Position numbers and translations under genes: made by a program. From assembly GCA_950295325.1 (NCBI GenBank), contig OX485807.1, forward strand, positions 2,546,501 through 2,606,500: 60,000 bases of DNA, written 5' to 3'. Under the pieces are notes generated by a model, which saw only the letters and a list, made by a program, of their open reading frames with translations, made no database searches and was not told where the DNA came from. The first letter of the stretch is position 1. Every line of letters begins with the position of its first letter. Positions 1-11,203 of the stretch are shown here, in pieces. Source of the DNA: Polytrichum commune. Taxonomy: Eukaryota; Streptophyta; Polytrichopsida; Polytrichales; Polytrichaceae.

Positions 1-742
1 GCTTGTTAAATTTCGCGTGAGAGAACAACTCTCTGTACAAATGGTCTCGTGGATCCAAGTATCTCTCGCCTATCGGATTATTCCTAACAAAATTGTTTAC
101 AGGTAGTCCGCTTCCCCTGAGCGCCTGGAGGTATTTACTAAGGTCTAACAAAAATCGGTCCCGGACCTTCTCGACCGTCCACGTAGGGCAAACTATTAAG
201 TTGGCCGTCGGGTTCAACATGTTCTTTGCGGCGCTGTCGTCCACCATGAGCGTGTTCTCCCGGGTGGGACGGACGTCGTAGGGGACACCTATCAATGACG
301 GACGCTGGTCCCAAAAAATGGGCTTCAAGACCTTGAGGTATTGGGGGGAAGCGGGGTTGTTTGGTTTTTTGACGACTTTGCCGTCCGGTGTGTACAATAT
401 TCTACAGGCTTCCTGTGCTAGGACCATGCAGGGGGGCTCGATGCCCTTGAAGATGAACTCCACGACTGCATTGGTGTTCTCGGCCTTCATGGAGCTCCAC
501 ACGACCACCCACCATCGTTGTTGGGCGATCTGGAGGAAGGTCCGAAGCCACGGGCGGAGGTGAACTAGCTTGCTCTTTATGAACGTGGGCGGCCCGTCGT
601 AATTCGCGTCCTCGGGCTTGCAAAAGGGCACCGTGGGGGTCCTCGGGCAATGAACGCATTGGACGAGGACCCCGTTGAGGTCTAACACCAGGAACCGGGT
701 CTTAGGCGGCAAAGGTGGAACGGGTAAAATGGGGGGGACCAT
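1..742 (-). CDS. FCP1/HAD-like phosphatase of unit A (3' end off window)
   Basis: Open minus-strand frame running off the left edge, with ATG at 742-740. Residues 18-26 contain the HAD motif I variant LDLNGVL, with the nucleophile Asp near residue 21; the usual second Asp is Asn, as in many plant FCP-like proteins. Further on are VVWSSM and MVDDSAAKNMLNP, matching HAD motifs II and IV. The order and spacing fit the FCP1/NIF-type catalytic domain, which dephosphorylates phosphoproteins. Here the missing general-acid Asp leaves activity uncertain. The frame stays open upstream to an acceptor-like site (CTCCACAG) ending at 806, so the exon may begin at 805 and join an unseen 5' exon. The paralogue is at 46676-47443; both end in a similar stretch (A: FSHAKFNK; B: MRLAKLNKLI). 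It lies 480 bases downstream of the long gene on the same strand. The fold call is firm; substrate and role are unknown. Confidence 0.7.
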   Translation of the reverse strand, partial: MVPPILPVPPLPPKTRFLVLDLNGVLVQCVHCPRTPTVPFCKPEDANYDGPPTFIKSKLVHLRPWLRTFLQIAQQRWWVVVWSSMKAENTNAVVEFIFKGIEPPCMVLAQEACRILYTPDGKVVKKPNNPASPQYLKVLKPIFWDQRPSLIGVPYDVRPTRENTLMVDDSAAKNMLNPTANLIVCPTWTVEKVRDRFLLDLSKYLQALRGSGLPVNNFVRNNPIGERYLDPRDHLYRELFSHAKFNK

Positions 743-1284
743 CGCGCTACCTTCCTCGCTTCTTGGAGAGGCCCGGCGGGGAGCCGCGACGCTATGCTCC
801 GATCCCTGTGGAGACGAGCGACATAAGGCGGGGGAAGACTATGTCATGCTATGTCCACTTAAAGTGAATACAATATTTTCTGTGAAAAATACAAGAACCA
901 CTATGCATAGGCGGCCATACAAATGCAAGAGGGGGCAAGAGGAAAAAATATACATTTGAACACGAAAACAAACATAAGGGCACAAAATAATAATTTTATT
1001 GTTTGCAATGCTCTATGTACAAAATGCCTAGGGGTGCGAAGCCGCGTTGAACGATCCGTTCAAACTATCCTAATTCAACATCTACAAAATTGTGTGCACG
1101 CCTCCAAGTTCGAGTAAAATCGTGGGACGGGCGACGTTAGTGATCGTCGCGGGGGGGGGGGCTGAAGGGATGCGAGAGCGGATGGACGGGGTGGGGGCAG
1201 TTCCTCCTAGCTAGGGGGGACACGACCACGGCAACAAGACAATAGACCAGGAGTTTGGGTCGAGCGACCCAAACTGAGGAGGTC
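743..1284. other. Spacer between phosphatase and long gene of unit A
   Basis: No gene is visible. The stretch holds the possible acceptor and 5' part of the phosphatase exon (743-805), a poly-G run near 1150, and one perfect unit-A palindrome at 1253-1274, just beyond the stop codon of the long minus-strand gene. Confidence 0.5.
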
Positions 1285-1575
1285 TCAGTGTATTACCTCT
1301 CCCTGGTCATGCCTGGACGCCATGGAAGCCTCCACCGCCTCCGCTTGTCGTTCTCTCTCGCCACCGCCTTCTCCGACGATGTCAGCACCCCTCTCCTGCA
1401 AGCGCTCAGTGTCAGGACCTTCTCCTAACCCAACCTCCGCATGTGCATCATGCATAGGTTCATCGATTGGGATAGGAGTAGAGGTATCACCAGGCCCTCG
1501 AGGACCTTCAACATCAGGCATGGGTGTGTCTCTTTCAGACCCATGCTGGTCCATTGAAGACTGAGCGGTAACGGG

Positions 1576-1669
1576 GTTTGGGTCGGCCGACCCAAACTCT
1601 CGTGCATCATGAGATTGGCCTTGTTGCACTGTAAGGGGGGGGGGCGGGTTTGGGTCGGACGACCCAAAC
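1576..1669. repeat. Two unit-A palindromes inside the last exon
   Basis: Perfect-arm palindromes (arm GTTTGGGTCG, two variable bases, reverse complement) lie at 1576-1597 (centre GC) and 1648-1669 (centre GA). Both are inside the open frame of exon 3 on the minus strand, where they encode FGSADPNP and FGSSDPNP. Confidence 0.85.
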
Positions 1670-2898
1670 ATGTGGGGGTCGTCCTGCTGATGGGGCGGGG
1701 GGATCACCAGGGGCGGCCGAAGTGGTGGGGGGGTCACAGGTCTAGAAGACCCGGGAAGGCGCCATATATTGGGGTCATCCGCTTGTTGAACCGGCGGATA
1801 CGGACGGACGTGGGGGGGAACCATGTGCTGAAAGCTGAAGGAGGATTGCGGCACGGGCTGCGGAGGAATGTTCTAGGGAGGGAAGCCGGGGGGCAAGTGT
1901 GGAAATGAGCCCGGGGGAGCCACCACCAAACCCTGCGCCCACATGCCTCGAATCACTTGCGTGATCAAGTCCGCGCTAGTTGGAGGTTGCGCCAATGCCC
2001 GCAGTCGCTCTTGCTCCAATAAGAGAGCCCTTAGCTCTGCCACTTCGTTCCGCACTGAGGGTTCTTCAGCAGCGGCCTTTTGCAAGCGGACGCGTTGTTC
2101 TTCGTCCCTTAACATCTTCTCGTTGGCTTCTTGCACGGTGAGGACTTCCGGCTTCACCTTCACCATCCCTGCGAAGGCACCTGGAGAGGGAGGGTCCGAC
2201 CTGAGCCGTTTCGCGAGCTCCATGTCGTCCTCGTCTTCGCTGCTAATGGCAATTGTCTCCTCGATGGCATAGTCGCCATAGAGTTTCTTGCCTTTTAGTT
2301 TCCTCCTCTCCCTGAACGCGGCAGTCGCATCCCTGGAGTACATGTCGCGGGCATCATCAACCGTCAGGACGGGCACCAACTTACTTTGTGGAGTTGCTAC
2401 CCGCATTGCCTTCTTTCGTTGAGGGGCTTCAGATTCCTGAGTGAAGCCTGTTCCCCCTTCTTCGACCTCGCCCTCCACTTTAGCCTCTTCTTCCTCCTCT
2501 TCCACCTCCTCATCCTCCTCCTCCTCCTCCCCCTCCTCGTCACGCGGTCGCCGAGAGGATGTGCCTGGATGCACTTGGACCAGAGGCTCTGGTACAGCAA
2601 CTGGAACCCTTATGGCCAATTCTTCAGGGTTGACACGCCTCGCCTTATCCAGCGGGCTCTCACCCCCTTCAACAGTCTCCTCGGCGTAGCTCCCAGGGAT
2701 CCAGTCTAGTATATCCATCTTCTTCGCCAATGATTTTTGGGCCTTGTAGAATTGGATGTCATTAAGGTCTACATAGCTGTACACGTTCAGCCCCAGCATC
2801 TGCAGAAATCCCACCAGATGTTATTATATGGCATAACATGTGATTCCACCGAAAAGGGGAAGTACATACAAGACCTAATATCAATTGCAAAGGTTATA

Positions 2899-3064
2899 GT
2901 TTGGGTCGAGCGACCCAAACTAGCATCAGTGTTAGTTTAGGTCGAGCGACCCAAACTAGCATCAGTGTTAGTTTGGGTCGAGCGACCCAAACTAGCATCA
3001 GTGTTAGTTTGGGTCGAGCGACCCAAACTAGCATCGGTGTTAGTTTGGGTCGCTCGACCCAAAC
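2899..3064. repeat. Five unit-A palindromes at 36-bp spacing in intron 2
   Basis: Copies start at 2899, 2935, 2971, 3007 and 3043, an exact 36-bp period: the 22-bp palindrome plus a 14-base spacer (TAGCATCAGTGTTA or a one-base variant). The second copy has one arm mismatch (GTTTAGGTCG) and the last has the centre CT instead of AG. The array fills the intron between exons 2 and 3 of the long gene (2800-3093), reaching within 30 bases of the donor. Confidence 0.95.
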
Positions 3065-4545
3065 TATGAAAACAATTATGGTAAGGAGCTTACCATGCCA
3101 GCGAAGACGGGCTTGGTGCCGCCGAAGACGTTGAATATACAGTCCCCTCTTCTCGTCAAGGCCCTCATTATTCGGAGATAGAATTCCATCCGCAACTTGT
3201 CCGAATGGTATATGGCATATTTTGCCTCGTCGTAGAGGGACTTACTTGCGCCCAGGCCTTCTGGAACTTGGAATAGTTTATGCATCCGGGTTATGGGGTG
3301 GTTCTCCACCTTCAGCAAGGTTGCTTTGAACACAAAGTACAAGCACAACAAATTCATGACTTTGGTTTTCTTGTCCTTTAGTGTCGTGTACACCCCCTCC
3401 GCCGGTGCAGCAATGTAGTGAGACTTAGACACCGCATACTCAGGCTGCAATTTCCTCACAATTTCATACACCTGCTCTGCTCTCCTATCCTCTACTATCC
3501 ACAGCCACATATCGACCTCCCTAAGCTTAGGGCTTGCATACTCCACGAACTTCGACATGAAGGGCTCGTAGAAGGGTGTACCCATTGTGCCCTCAAACGT
3601 ACTCCCAGGAATGCTCCGGAAGTCTATTATACCAAAGGGGAACCGGTCCACTGCTCTTACTCGTATTTCTTTCCTGGAATCAAGGCCGGGCCATCCCTGG
3701 ATTTTAATAGGGTCAAAAGCGACAAGGTTGAAATGCGCATCCCCCTCAAAACTTACAATCTTCTTCTCCTTTATAAAGTTTGAGAAGGCACGCGTCGAGT
3801 GTTCTGGAAGAGCCAGGTTCTTCCCACCCTTCACCAGTTTTGACTTTAGGAAGTCTTCTCCTGCCTCCCTGATCAGAGCTGCCATGGATGCACTGGTGAA
3901 GTTGTATTCAGCCTTGAACGCTCTCCAGTTCACCTCGTTCACCTCGTCATCGACAAAAATGTTCTTTTCCGGGATTAGCTTCTGCAGCTCCTAGACGATC
4001 GTTGTTTTCTTCTTCCTATTCTCCGCCCATTCCTTCATTGTGTAGCATGAAGGAACAAAGGATTTCGGCTTGGTGAAGACTATTTTGGGGTACACCCAAA
4101 ATCTCTTAGGGGTCGGGTTGTTGTGCAAGATGTGCGTTGCCGCCTTCCCCATTTCCGCCTCCGAAAGACCCTGCAGACTTCTAAAGAATTCTCTCATGAG
4201 AGGCTTCATCGCCTTGAATCGAGAGGACGAGTTGAAGAGGTTGCATGTGTCAGGATCCATGAGATCCCCTGTCTCGTGTTTCTCAAACACTGTCTTCCAC
4301 TTCTGCCAAACCATGTCGGATGATGTAATCAAGTAGATCTCTCCTCTTAGCTCATTGTACTTCTTTTGCTTGTGACTTGAATTGTCAATTGAGGAGAACT
4401 TGTTTATCATTTGGTATTTGAAAAGCTGCACAAGAGCATAGAATGCGTGTTAATTCTCAATATGTTGTTTCCAAACAAAGAAGAAAAATGATGAACAACA
4501 AACTGCGTAGACAAACACAAACTAAAACACAAACTAAAACACAAG

Positions 4546-4727
4546 GTTTGGGTCGAGCGACCCAAACTGTATGAAGAAACACAAGGTTTGGGTCGAGCGA
4601 CCCAAACTGTATGAAGAAACGCAAAGTTTGGGTCGAGCGACCCAAACTGTATGAAGAAACCCAAAGTTTGGGTCGAGCGACCCAAACTGTATGAAGAAAC
4701 ACAAAGTTTGGGTCGAGCGACCCAAAC
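4546..4727. repeat. Five unit-A palindromes at 40-bp spacing in intron 1
   Basis: Copies start at 4546, 4586, 4626, 4666 and 4706, an exact 40-bp period, all with centre AG and a spacer close to TGTATGAAGAAACACAAG. They lie in the intron between exons 1 and 2 of the long gene (4426-4750), close to the donor. The same number of copies, five, is found in the other intron. Confidence 0.95.
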
Positions 4728-6103
4728 TCTGTTTGAGAAACAATGCTCACCTCCCACTTTGGATTCTTGTCTTTTGCATTCTCCCTTTCCTTGGGAGGCC
4801 GGCCGTAGAACTCCCACACATCCCGCGATGCCATGATGTTCCTAATCCAAGAAGCTTGATATGCCCGCTTCTTGTTATTCATGTTGAAATAGCGGGAGAT
4901 ATCGCTCAGCCGGGTTTCGTCGTCCGACCACACGACCAATACCTTCCATACCTTCAATTTTTCCTTTAGACCATTGGGATCATTCCACTCCGTCATCAGT
5001 TGAAGTTTCTTTGAAGCTTCAACACTGTGCTGACCGTCAATCAGCCAAAAATCGCCTTTCTCTATAGAAGGCCACATATCCGGTGTAGGCATTCTTTTGT
5101 GTCCCTGAGGCATGACAACAATAGTCTGCCTATCATGTTTAAACTGGTCGCTCACCATCTGGGCGATTAACCAATCAACATACGCATCTTCCTTTGCCCG
5201 AACGCACTTCTCTGGTGGCGCTAGGTGGCATTGTGCGATGTTGACATCAAACTTGAATTCTCTGCCCATGAAAAAACAATGTAAACACTTGGTGTCGAAA
5301 TTGTTGAGTATTTTCTGGATCTCCGATGGCTCCACTCCTTCCCCGGGCTTGGGCATACGTAGCTCCGGTGAAACAGGCTCATCTGTCATGGCAGATACTG
5401 ACTCTCTCGGCCTCTTAGATGGTGTCGTCTGCCGGCTTTGTGATGGCGTCGGTGTTTCACTATCAGCAGGAGTTGCCGTAGGTGTTGTTCTCCTCGAGTC
5501 AGCTGGAACCGGTCGGGGCTTCCTCACTGTTTGAGGTCTTGACGACCCTGCGCCCTCTTCAGCAGTCGCCTTGCGCCTCACAGCTTGTTGAGATTTTGAC
5601 TTGCTTTGCTGGGTCTTGTTTATTGCGTTGATTGCCTGGTTAAGTTTAGTGAACCTGGTTGCAACCTTCGTGTTTGAAATGATCGCATCTATGAAGATTG
5701 TATCCGGTTTAACAATGTCTGGCTCAGCGCAGGATTCCTTCACGTATACCGGATCGAATGGCTCGGCTTGCTCATGCATGAACATGTGCACATTTTCCAG
5801 AGAAGAGTTTTCCAGGATGACGTCAACGTGCTCTCCTAGAGCATGAACTGATGCCACCTCCCATCCCGTCAAAGCATCCCATGTGTGTTGCTCCTCCGTG
5901 CCAACCTTCAAAACAAGGAGGATTTTGAATTGAGTTGCCTTTACTACAAGAAAGGACCATGCAATTACAAGGTCTTCTTTTGCTACGTAGGATTGGTTTT
6001 TAGGAGTTTCGTGCTCCTGCCAGATCGCGTCTGGTGCCGGCTTGAACCATCGTTCTCCATGTCTTTTCTTGGGGGGCATCTGCAAGTAGAAATACATATG
6101 TTA

Positions 6104-6796
6104 GTTTCGGTCGGGCGACCCAAACTCTTTCAAATCATATAGGCTTATGTCTGGGTTTAGTAACATTTATATATGGGGTTACTTTTCACAGGTTTGGGTC
6201 GAACGACCCAAACCTGTGCCTACAATGGCTAATGAATAATATATTATTTGGCTACGAAAACCAATCTTTAAGTTCATGGATACAACAATCATCACGAGCT
6301 ACTGTTCTAGTTGTGGGTCATTTCATTATTGCTTGGGTGTTTGAGTTGTTGTTTATAAGTGTAAGTATTGTTCGTAAGCAGTAAAAATTTACGCAGAGTT
6401 TGGGTTGTTCGACCCAAACTTTGTAGCGGTATGGAATGATCGGCTATGGCCTTAGATCATACCCAAGATGATGATTACCTAAATTATGAATTACCATTTC
6501 ATGCGCTGTTTGGGTCGAACGACCCAAACTCTGCAGATGGATTGGGTCGATAGGGTTAGATATTCACCCAAGATGATGATTAAATTAATTATAAATGAAC
6601 ATTTGATGCGGAGTTTGGCTAAACCCTAGACCCAAACAATGCTTATGGTTTGGGTCGAGCGACCCAAACTCTGCAGATGGATTGGCGCCCACGACCCAAA
6701 GCATCTACTAGTTTGGGTCGAACGACCCAAACCATCTTTAGAGTTTGGGTCGAACGATCCAAACCAGCTGGAGAGTTTGGGTCGCTCTACCCAAAC
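6104..6796. repeat. Cluster of about eight unit-A palindromes upstream of the long gene
   Basis: Palindromes start at 6104, 6192, 6398, 6508, 6648, 6711, 6743 and 6775, with irregular spacing and up to three mismatches in some copies (6398, 6743, 6775). Half-sites occur near 6690 and 6834. They sit just upstream of the acceptor preceding the ATG of the long minus-strand gene, so they lie in its 5' intron or promoter region. Confidence 0.85.
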
Positions 6797-7429
6797 CAGC
6801 TGCAGAGTTTAGTGTTTTAGGGTTTCAAACTGAAGTTTGGGTCGTCTCTCGAAACACTTTTGATTCCAGAGACCTTTATAATGTGTTTACGCAGCATATA
6901 CAATGCTTATGCATTGTAGATGCTGCGAAACTCTAAAGAAATTGACACACATAAAGAAGTTGAAGAAATCACCTTGCTTTGCAAACTACACAACAAGCTG
7001 CTGTTGGAAGCAGTTCTAACAAGCTAGTCTTGGAAGCTGATTCTAGAAAGGATTGGATATCAAAAAACTAAGAACGCCTCAAAAACATTCACTCTGAATT
7101 GAAGAAGCTTTCACAAACATTCACTCAGAATTAAACAATCCCTCACAAACATTCACTCTGAATGTAACAAGTGTTTACAAACATGAACAAAGAAGCTATC
7201 TGAAGGCCACACATGCATCCTGATTTTCGAACAATCATTCTAATTCCGAAATCACTCTACACTCACACATGAATGTTTCTAAGACCAGGAGGAACTGACA
7301 CAACCACTTTGAAACAACACTCACACTCCAAAACAACAAAGACGTTCTGAAATGGCTAAAATGTATAGACTTTAATACAAAAACAAACCCTAAACTCATA
7401 CTACACTCAGAACTCGGTCAATGCGCACT
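6797..7429. other. AT-rich non-coding stretch with short direct repeats
   Basis: No gene seen. From 7074 to 7170 a short motif close to TCACAAACATTCACTCTGAAT recurs about four times. This stretch probably belongs to the leader or 5' intron of the minus-strand gene. Confidence 0.4.
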
Positions 7430-7760
7430 CAATGAACAACAAAATAGATCAAAAGAAGAGGAGGAGTGAAAGAGAGAATGAGATAATGATGAAGAGGGAA
7501 GGAGAGAGGGAATGTGAGTTCAACAAGGAGAGAGAGAATGCAAGGGAGGAGGCGGCGCTTTCAAGAGCGGCGGCGCCTCCAGAAAGTATGAGGAACGTAC
7601 AAAGGAGGAGGAGCTTGGAGCGGAGGAGAGAGAAGGAGAAAGTGCGGAGGGGAGAGTGAAAGGGGGAAGGTCACTCAAGGGCGGGACCCATTCGGGCCGG
7701 CGCCTTTCGTGTCCGTTCGGCTCATGGCCGCCACGTGTCACGGGGCGCTCCATGGCCCAA
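7430..7760 (-). promoter_or_regulatory. Pyrimidine-rich tract, possible leader or promoter of the long unit-A gene
   Basis: On the minus strand this is a CT-rich tract about 1.4 kb upstream of the long gene's ATG, of the kind common in plant 5' leaders. Unit B has GC-rich and CT-rich sequence at a matching place (53,880-54,160). The Arg/Glu-rich plus-strand frame here is taken to be a by-product of the purine-rich strand. No clear TATA box was identified. Confidence 0.2.
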
Positions 7761-7802
7761 ACGAATACACAATCTGAGCCATTGGAGAGCCCCAGGCCCA
7801 TC

Positions 7803-8712
7803 GACGGTCGATAGGCCTCGCAGGTGGGTATCCTTTAGCCACCTATCCCATACCATCCTTGAGGATACTAAAAAACCTTTATAGCCTAAGGTTTTTAATT
7901 TAATGGTCCCCCGATGGATTTGCTAATATCAAATAATGAAACTGTATTGGTTTTGTAATTTTAGTAATCTACACATATGCATGAATCGAGAATGATAGAT
8001 ACTAGACTAAGAGGAGTATTTAATAATTATATTGCAATCCTCGTAGGCAATTACATAATGGAATAATATAACTATGGTAACCATTTACACAATGAATGGT
8101 TTCGAGTTATATATTGTAATTATCTATGAAGGTTGTTGGTAAAGGACAATGCTATAGCCTACGATGGATCCGTTAACACATACCATTGAACTAAATCTAA
8201 TTATACAAGTTTATGTAGTGTCATTCATTATAATATGGAATTATGCAATATTAAGTGTTGACAACTTAATATCATTGTTGTTTGCGAAAAGCAACAAAGA
8301 TGTTGTTTGATTTATAGCATGATGGAACATTAACATACTTATTTACAAGTTTACATATTTATGAGATACAAATATATTGAAGCGGGTGTTTTTGCTGAAG
8401 AACCCAATTAAGAACTCATATGAAGATGGTTTAGGTAGGACGACCCAAACATTAGACAATGTTGTTGTTGTTCATATATTTAGTTGAGACAAGATAAAGT
8501 CTACAAATATTGAATATAGTGATAGTAAATGAGAGAAGCACCATGTATACAAATATGAAGCTATCAAATACTAATATGTGGAGTTCAACATTATATGAAG
8601 CCATTTAAGCAATCACTTTGTTGTTGGATGATCCCTCCACATATATTAAACAACATATCTTATTAGGAAATGAGGCACAAATTACAGTAGATGGTGTTCT
8701 ATATGGAAGCCA
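7803..8712. other. AT-rich intergenic DNA, nothing recognised
   Basis: No coding frame or RNA gene seen. One decayed unit-A palindrome lies near 8427-8449, with an intact right arm (CGACCCAAAC) and a mutated left arm. Confidence 0.4.
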
Positions 8713-9261
8713 CACGGGTAGGTCACTCTAAGGCATTTTTGTGCACCACGTGCGGCTCAGGGTTTTTTGTTTTGGGGCTATTTACCTTCAAGGGTTGAAT
8801 TAAAGCCTCCCTATAATTACTTGAATTTCAAAAATGGCCCATTTGTTTGCACCCTTCCATTACTTATATTGTCCAAGTCACTACAATTTTTTGTACTCTA
8901 TATTCCTTTTAAGTAATAAAAGCTAATCTACTTCCTGTTAAGGGAAACCATGGAAACAAAGAAGGGTGCAAACAATAATATCATTGCAAACAAAGTTATG
9001 AAGAAAACACATAGGAGACCATAGCAAACATTATACTAAACATACCTTCTAGGAACCTTATCTTCAGCCCCTATATTAATTTTACAAAAAAATAATGGCC
9101 CACATTTTATGTCCATCTAACTTACTTATAATGGGATTGTCTACATTTAATGGCCCCTTCATTATTTGGAATTCCTTTATAATTTTTATTTCAAATGATT
9201 TCAATCCTCTCTATATTATGCCGCACGTCGTTTTTTAAATGCACTAAGTGACCTACCCGTG
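8713..9261. mobile_element. Non-autonomous TIR element (MITE-like)
   Basis: The segment begins CACGGGTAGGTCACT and ends in the exact reverse complement AGTGACCTACCCGTG. Similarity between the ends continues inward for about 45 bases (CGTGCGGC against GCCGCACG). It is flanked by GGAAGCCA on the left and GGAAGCAA on the right, a near-perfect 8-base duplication. It is 549 bp with no coding capacity. The superfamily is not determined; an 8-base duplication would fit hAT. Confidence 0.65.
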
Positions 9262-9285
9262 GGAAGCAACCCTGAACAACTACGA

Positions 9286-9333
9286 GGGTGTAGGGTGTAG
9301 GGTGTAGGGTTTAGGGTTTAGGGTTTAGGGTAT
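9286..9333 (+). repeat. Interstitial telomere-like tract in unit A
   Basis: GGGTGTAGGGTGTAGG passes into three TTTAGGG units, the plant telomere repeat. The tract lies in the intergenic region between the two divergent gene sets. A similar, longer tract lies at the same relative place in unit B, on the opposite strand. Confidence 0.8.
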
Positions 9334-11203
9334 ATAAATGTGTCTTGTTGCACTCGAAGCCATGAATGAATGGCGCATAGGTCAAATGAGGGGGCCAAGT
9401 CGCTTGTGGTTCTAAAAACAAATGTATATAGATATCACAATAGTCTAATTCATGAACATGAACGTTGGTTACATTTCATGTTATGTTTGTTATGTATGTT
9501 ATGTTACGTCGTAGATGCGTTCATATTTAGTGTATAAATCTCTAAATATCTTATTTAGTGTAGTGACACTAGAACACACCAACATGTATTTAAGGACATG
9601 TTCTGCTCAACTTGCATTGAATAGATACAACTATATATGTTTAGATTTTTCATCAAACATTTGTTAAAACAAATAAAGTTGACTACATTTTTTTGGGCAA
9701 GCCAAATCAATAAAAACTATAGGTACAAAACACAACTACAATAAGTATGATATTTAGTGTTTGATACACTAAATACAAGTGAATACACAATATATCAATA
9801 ACCATATGAAAGTAATAAACATTAAATATAAGCTATAGTAATATGTGGCATTGACATGTTTGAATTTAGTGTTAGTAAGGATGTGAAAAGAAGAAATATA
9901 CGTGAGAGTAGAAGGTAGCAACACATTTACTTCTAACACTAACTGTCATAGGATTGAAAATTAATGTTGAGCATGTAAGGGTGGTAACCATAGTCCGCCA
10001 AGAGCCTAAGGCTAGTGTAAATGCAGCCTACAAAATTTGTGACTTAGCCTATAAAATTTTGAAAGTGTAGGACAAAGAGCCTATGGACAATTTTAAAACA
10101 TAGGATATCAACCTATGTGGTAAAAAACATGTAGGAAATTTTGCCTACAAAGTTTTTAAAAGAGCGGATTTTAGCCATTCATCCTTCTTCAAATTGGGAA
10201 ATTAGTTGGCCTAAGTACATATCTTTAGGCTAATACTCGGGGCTCTTGAGTGGCACATAGGCGGATATCAATAATAGCCCTGACTCCCTCCCCGTCGATC
10301 TTTACAAATACCACAGCCCAAGCCCCATCACCGCATAGAGGTTGAATCAGAAGATGGTGAGGACTTTCACCCTTAAACTCATTTGAATTTTAGCAACCTT
10401 TCATAACTTATAATCAACTCTTTAAAAAGGAGTTGGTTAATCCTTGGCCTTCAAACGTGGTGAAGGGCTTAGCCAGGTTCAATTCCTGCCAAGGATACCA
10501 CTTAGTACTCAAATTTTGAATTTAAAGCCTACAACATTAAAAGATATGAAGGATTTTAACCTACTAAAAATTAGTTTTAAAGGCAATTGGCAGGTAACTT
10601 AAAAACTCAAAAGGTTTTCAACTTACAAAAATTTGATATTGTAGGATGCAACCTATGCCATGAGGGAAATAGCCTATGCCCTTTTAAAGAGGTAGGCAAT
10701 TAACCTCAATAACTTCAAAAACTTTTCGGACACTGGTGGTAACAACACTACATATAATCAAATCCACACATCATATTTTGTGTAGTTATTTAATAGCGGA
10801 ATTAGGAGGTTAGTTGTCCAAGGTCATTTGATGGTTGGCGCCACGAAGAGGCAAGCTAAATATGGATGCTCTATTACCAACAAGAAGCGGGAAATTCTGT
10901 CAGAAGGTTTGAACTTAGGTTTAGGGTTTACGTTCGGGCGGGAAAGGGATCCAAAGAGGAAGGCCAAGGCGGAGGCGGGTAGTATAAAGTACCAAACCCC
11001 CCAAACTTTGCTCCTTTTTTCTCATCTCTCCATTCTGAAATGGTTGCAAGCTCTCTCAAGTAGTGGTGGAGTGCAAGGTTCGTGTATGCATCCGTTGATG
11101 AGTAGCTAATTACAACAGCCATGCACGGCCTGAATTCTTCCAATTAGTATCCACGTAGCTGAATATGGAAGATTACCGCAATTTAAGGCGGAATTTGCGG
11201 AAT
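9334..11203. other. AT-rich intergenic DNA upstream of the palindrome array
   Basis: No gene recognised. From about 9,990 to 10,730 a diffuse set of short motifs (AGCCTA, AACCTA, TGTAGG with A/T stretches) recurs, suggesting an old repeat. A tRNA-like patch (10,426-10,502) is listed separately. Confidence 0.4.
10426..10502 (+). other. tRNA-derived (SINE-like) relic
   Basis: The patch contains a D-loop-like AGTTGGTTAA flanked by GGA/TCC, a box-B-like GGTTCAATTCC with a four-pair T stem (CAGG/CCTG), and an ending CAAGGATACCA. ATCCTTG could pair with CAAGGAT as an acceptor stem, but it overlaps the D-arm-like part, so no complete cloverleaf forms. It is best read as a tRNA-derived fragment rather than a working tRNA. 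Confidence 0.25.

Larger units (their letters stand above)
1285..6079 (-). pseudogene. ParB/DGQHR-like plus methyltransferase-like gene of unit A, two in-frame TAG codons
   Basis: Three exons inferred by alignment to unit B: 6079-4751, 4425-3094 and 2799-1285, all phase 0 with GT-AG introns; the ATG follows directly on an acceptor (CTTGCAG). Exon 1 carries a Ser/Pro/Arg-rich linker and then FWLIDGQHSVEAS, a DGQHR/ParB-like core. Exon 2 carries IIDFRSIPG, where beta-class DNA methyltransferases have DPPY, and ends in IFNVFGGTKPVFAGM. Exon 3 continues MLGLNVYSYVDLND, resembling motifs I and II of that class. A long Glu-rich, then Pro-rich, probably disordered tail follows. In-frame TAG codons lie at 3993-3991 and 1875-1873; otherwise no frame break occurs over 4.2 kb, so inactivation looks recent. 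Both could derive from CAG. The alternative is a true readthrough product. Domain calls are by motif reading only. Confidence 0.6.

Noticed and set aside
2899-3064. CRISPR-like array
   Set aside because: Repeats are palindromes with identical spacers in a plant intron, not unique spacers; there are no cas genes.
7432-7659. Plus-strand Arg/Glu-rich frame of 75 codons
   Set aside because: Purine-rich low-complexity sequence in a probable leader region; no homologous frame in unit B.
10426-10502. Functional tRNA gene
   Set aside because: D-arm and acceptor stem compete for the same bases and no proper anticodon arm forms.
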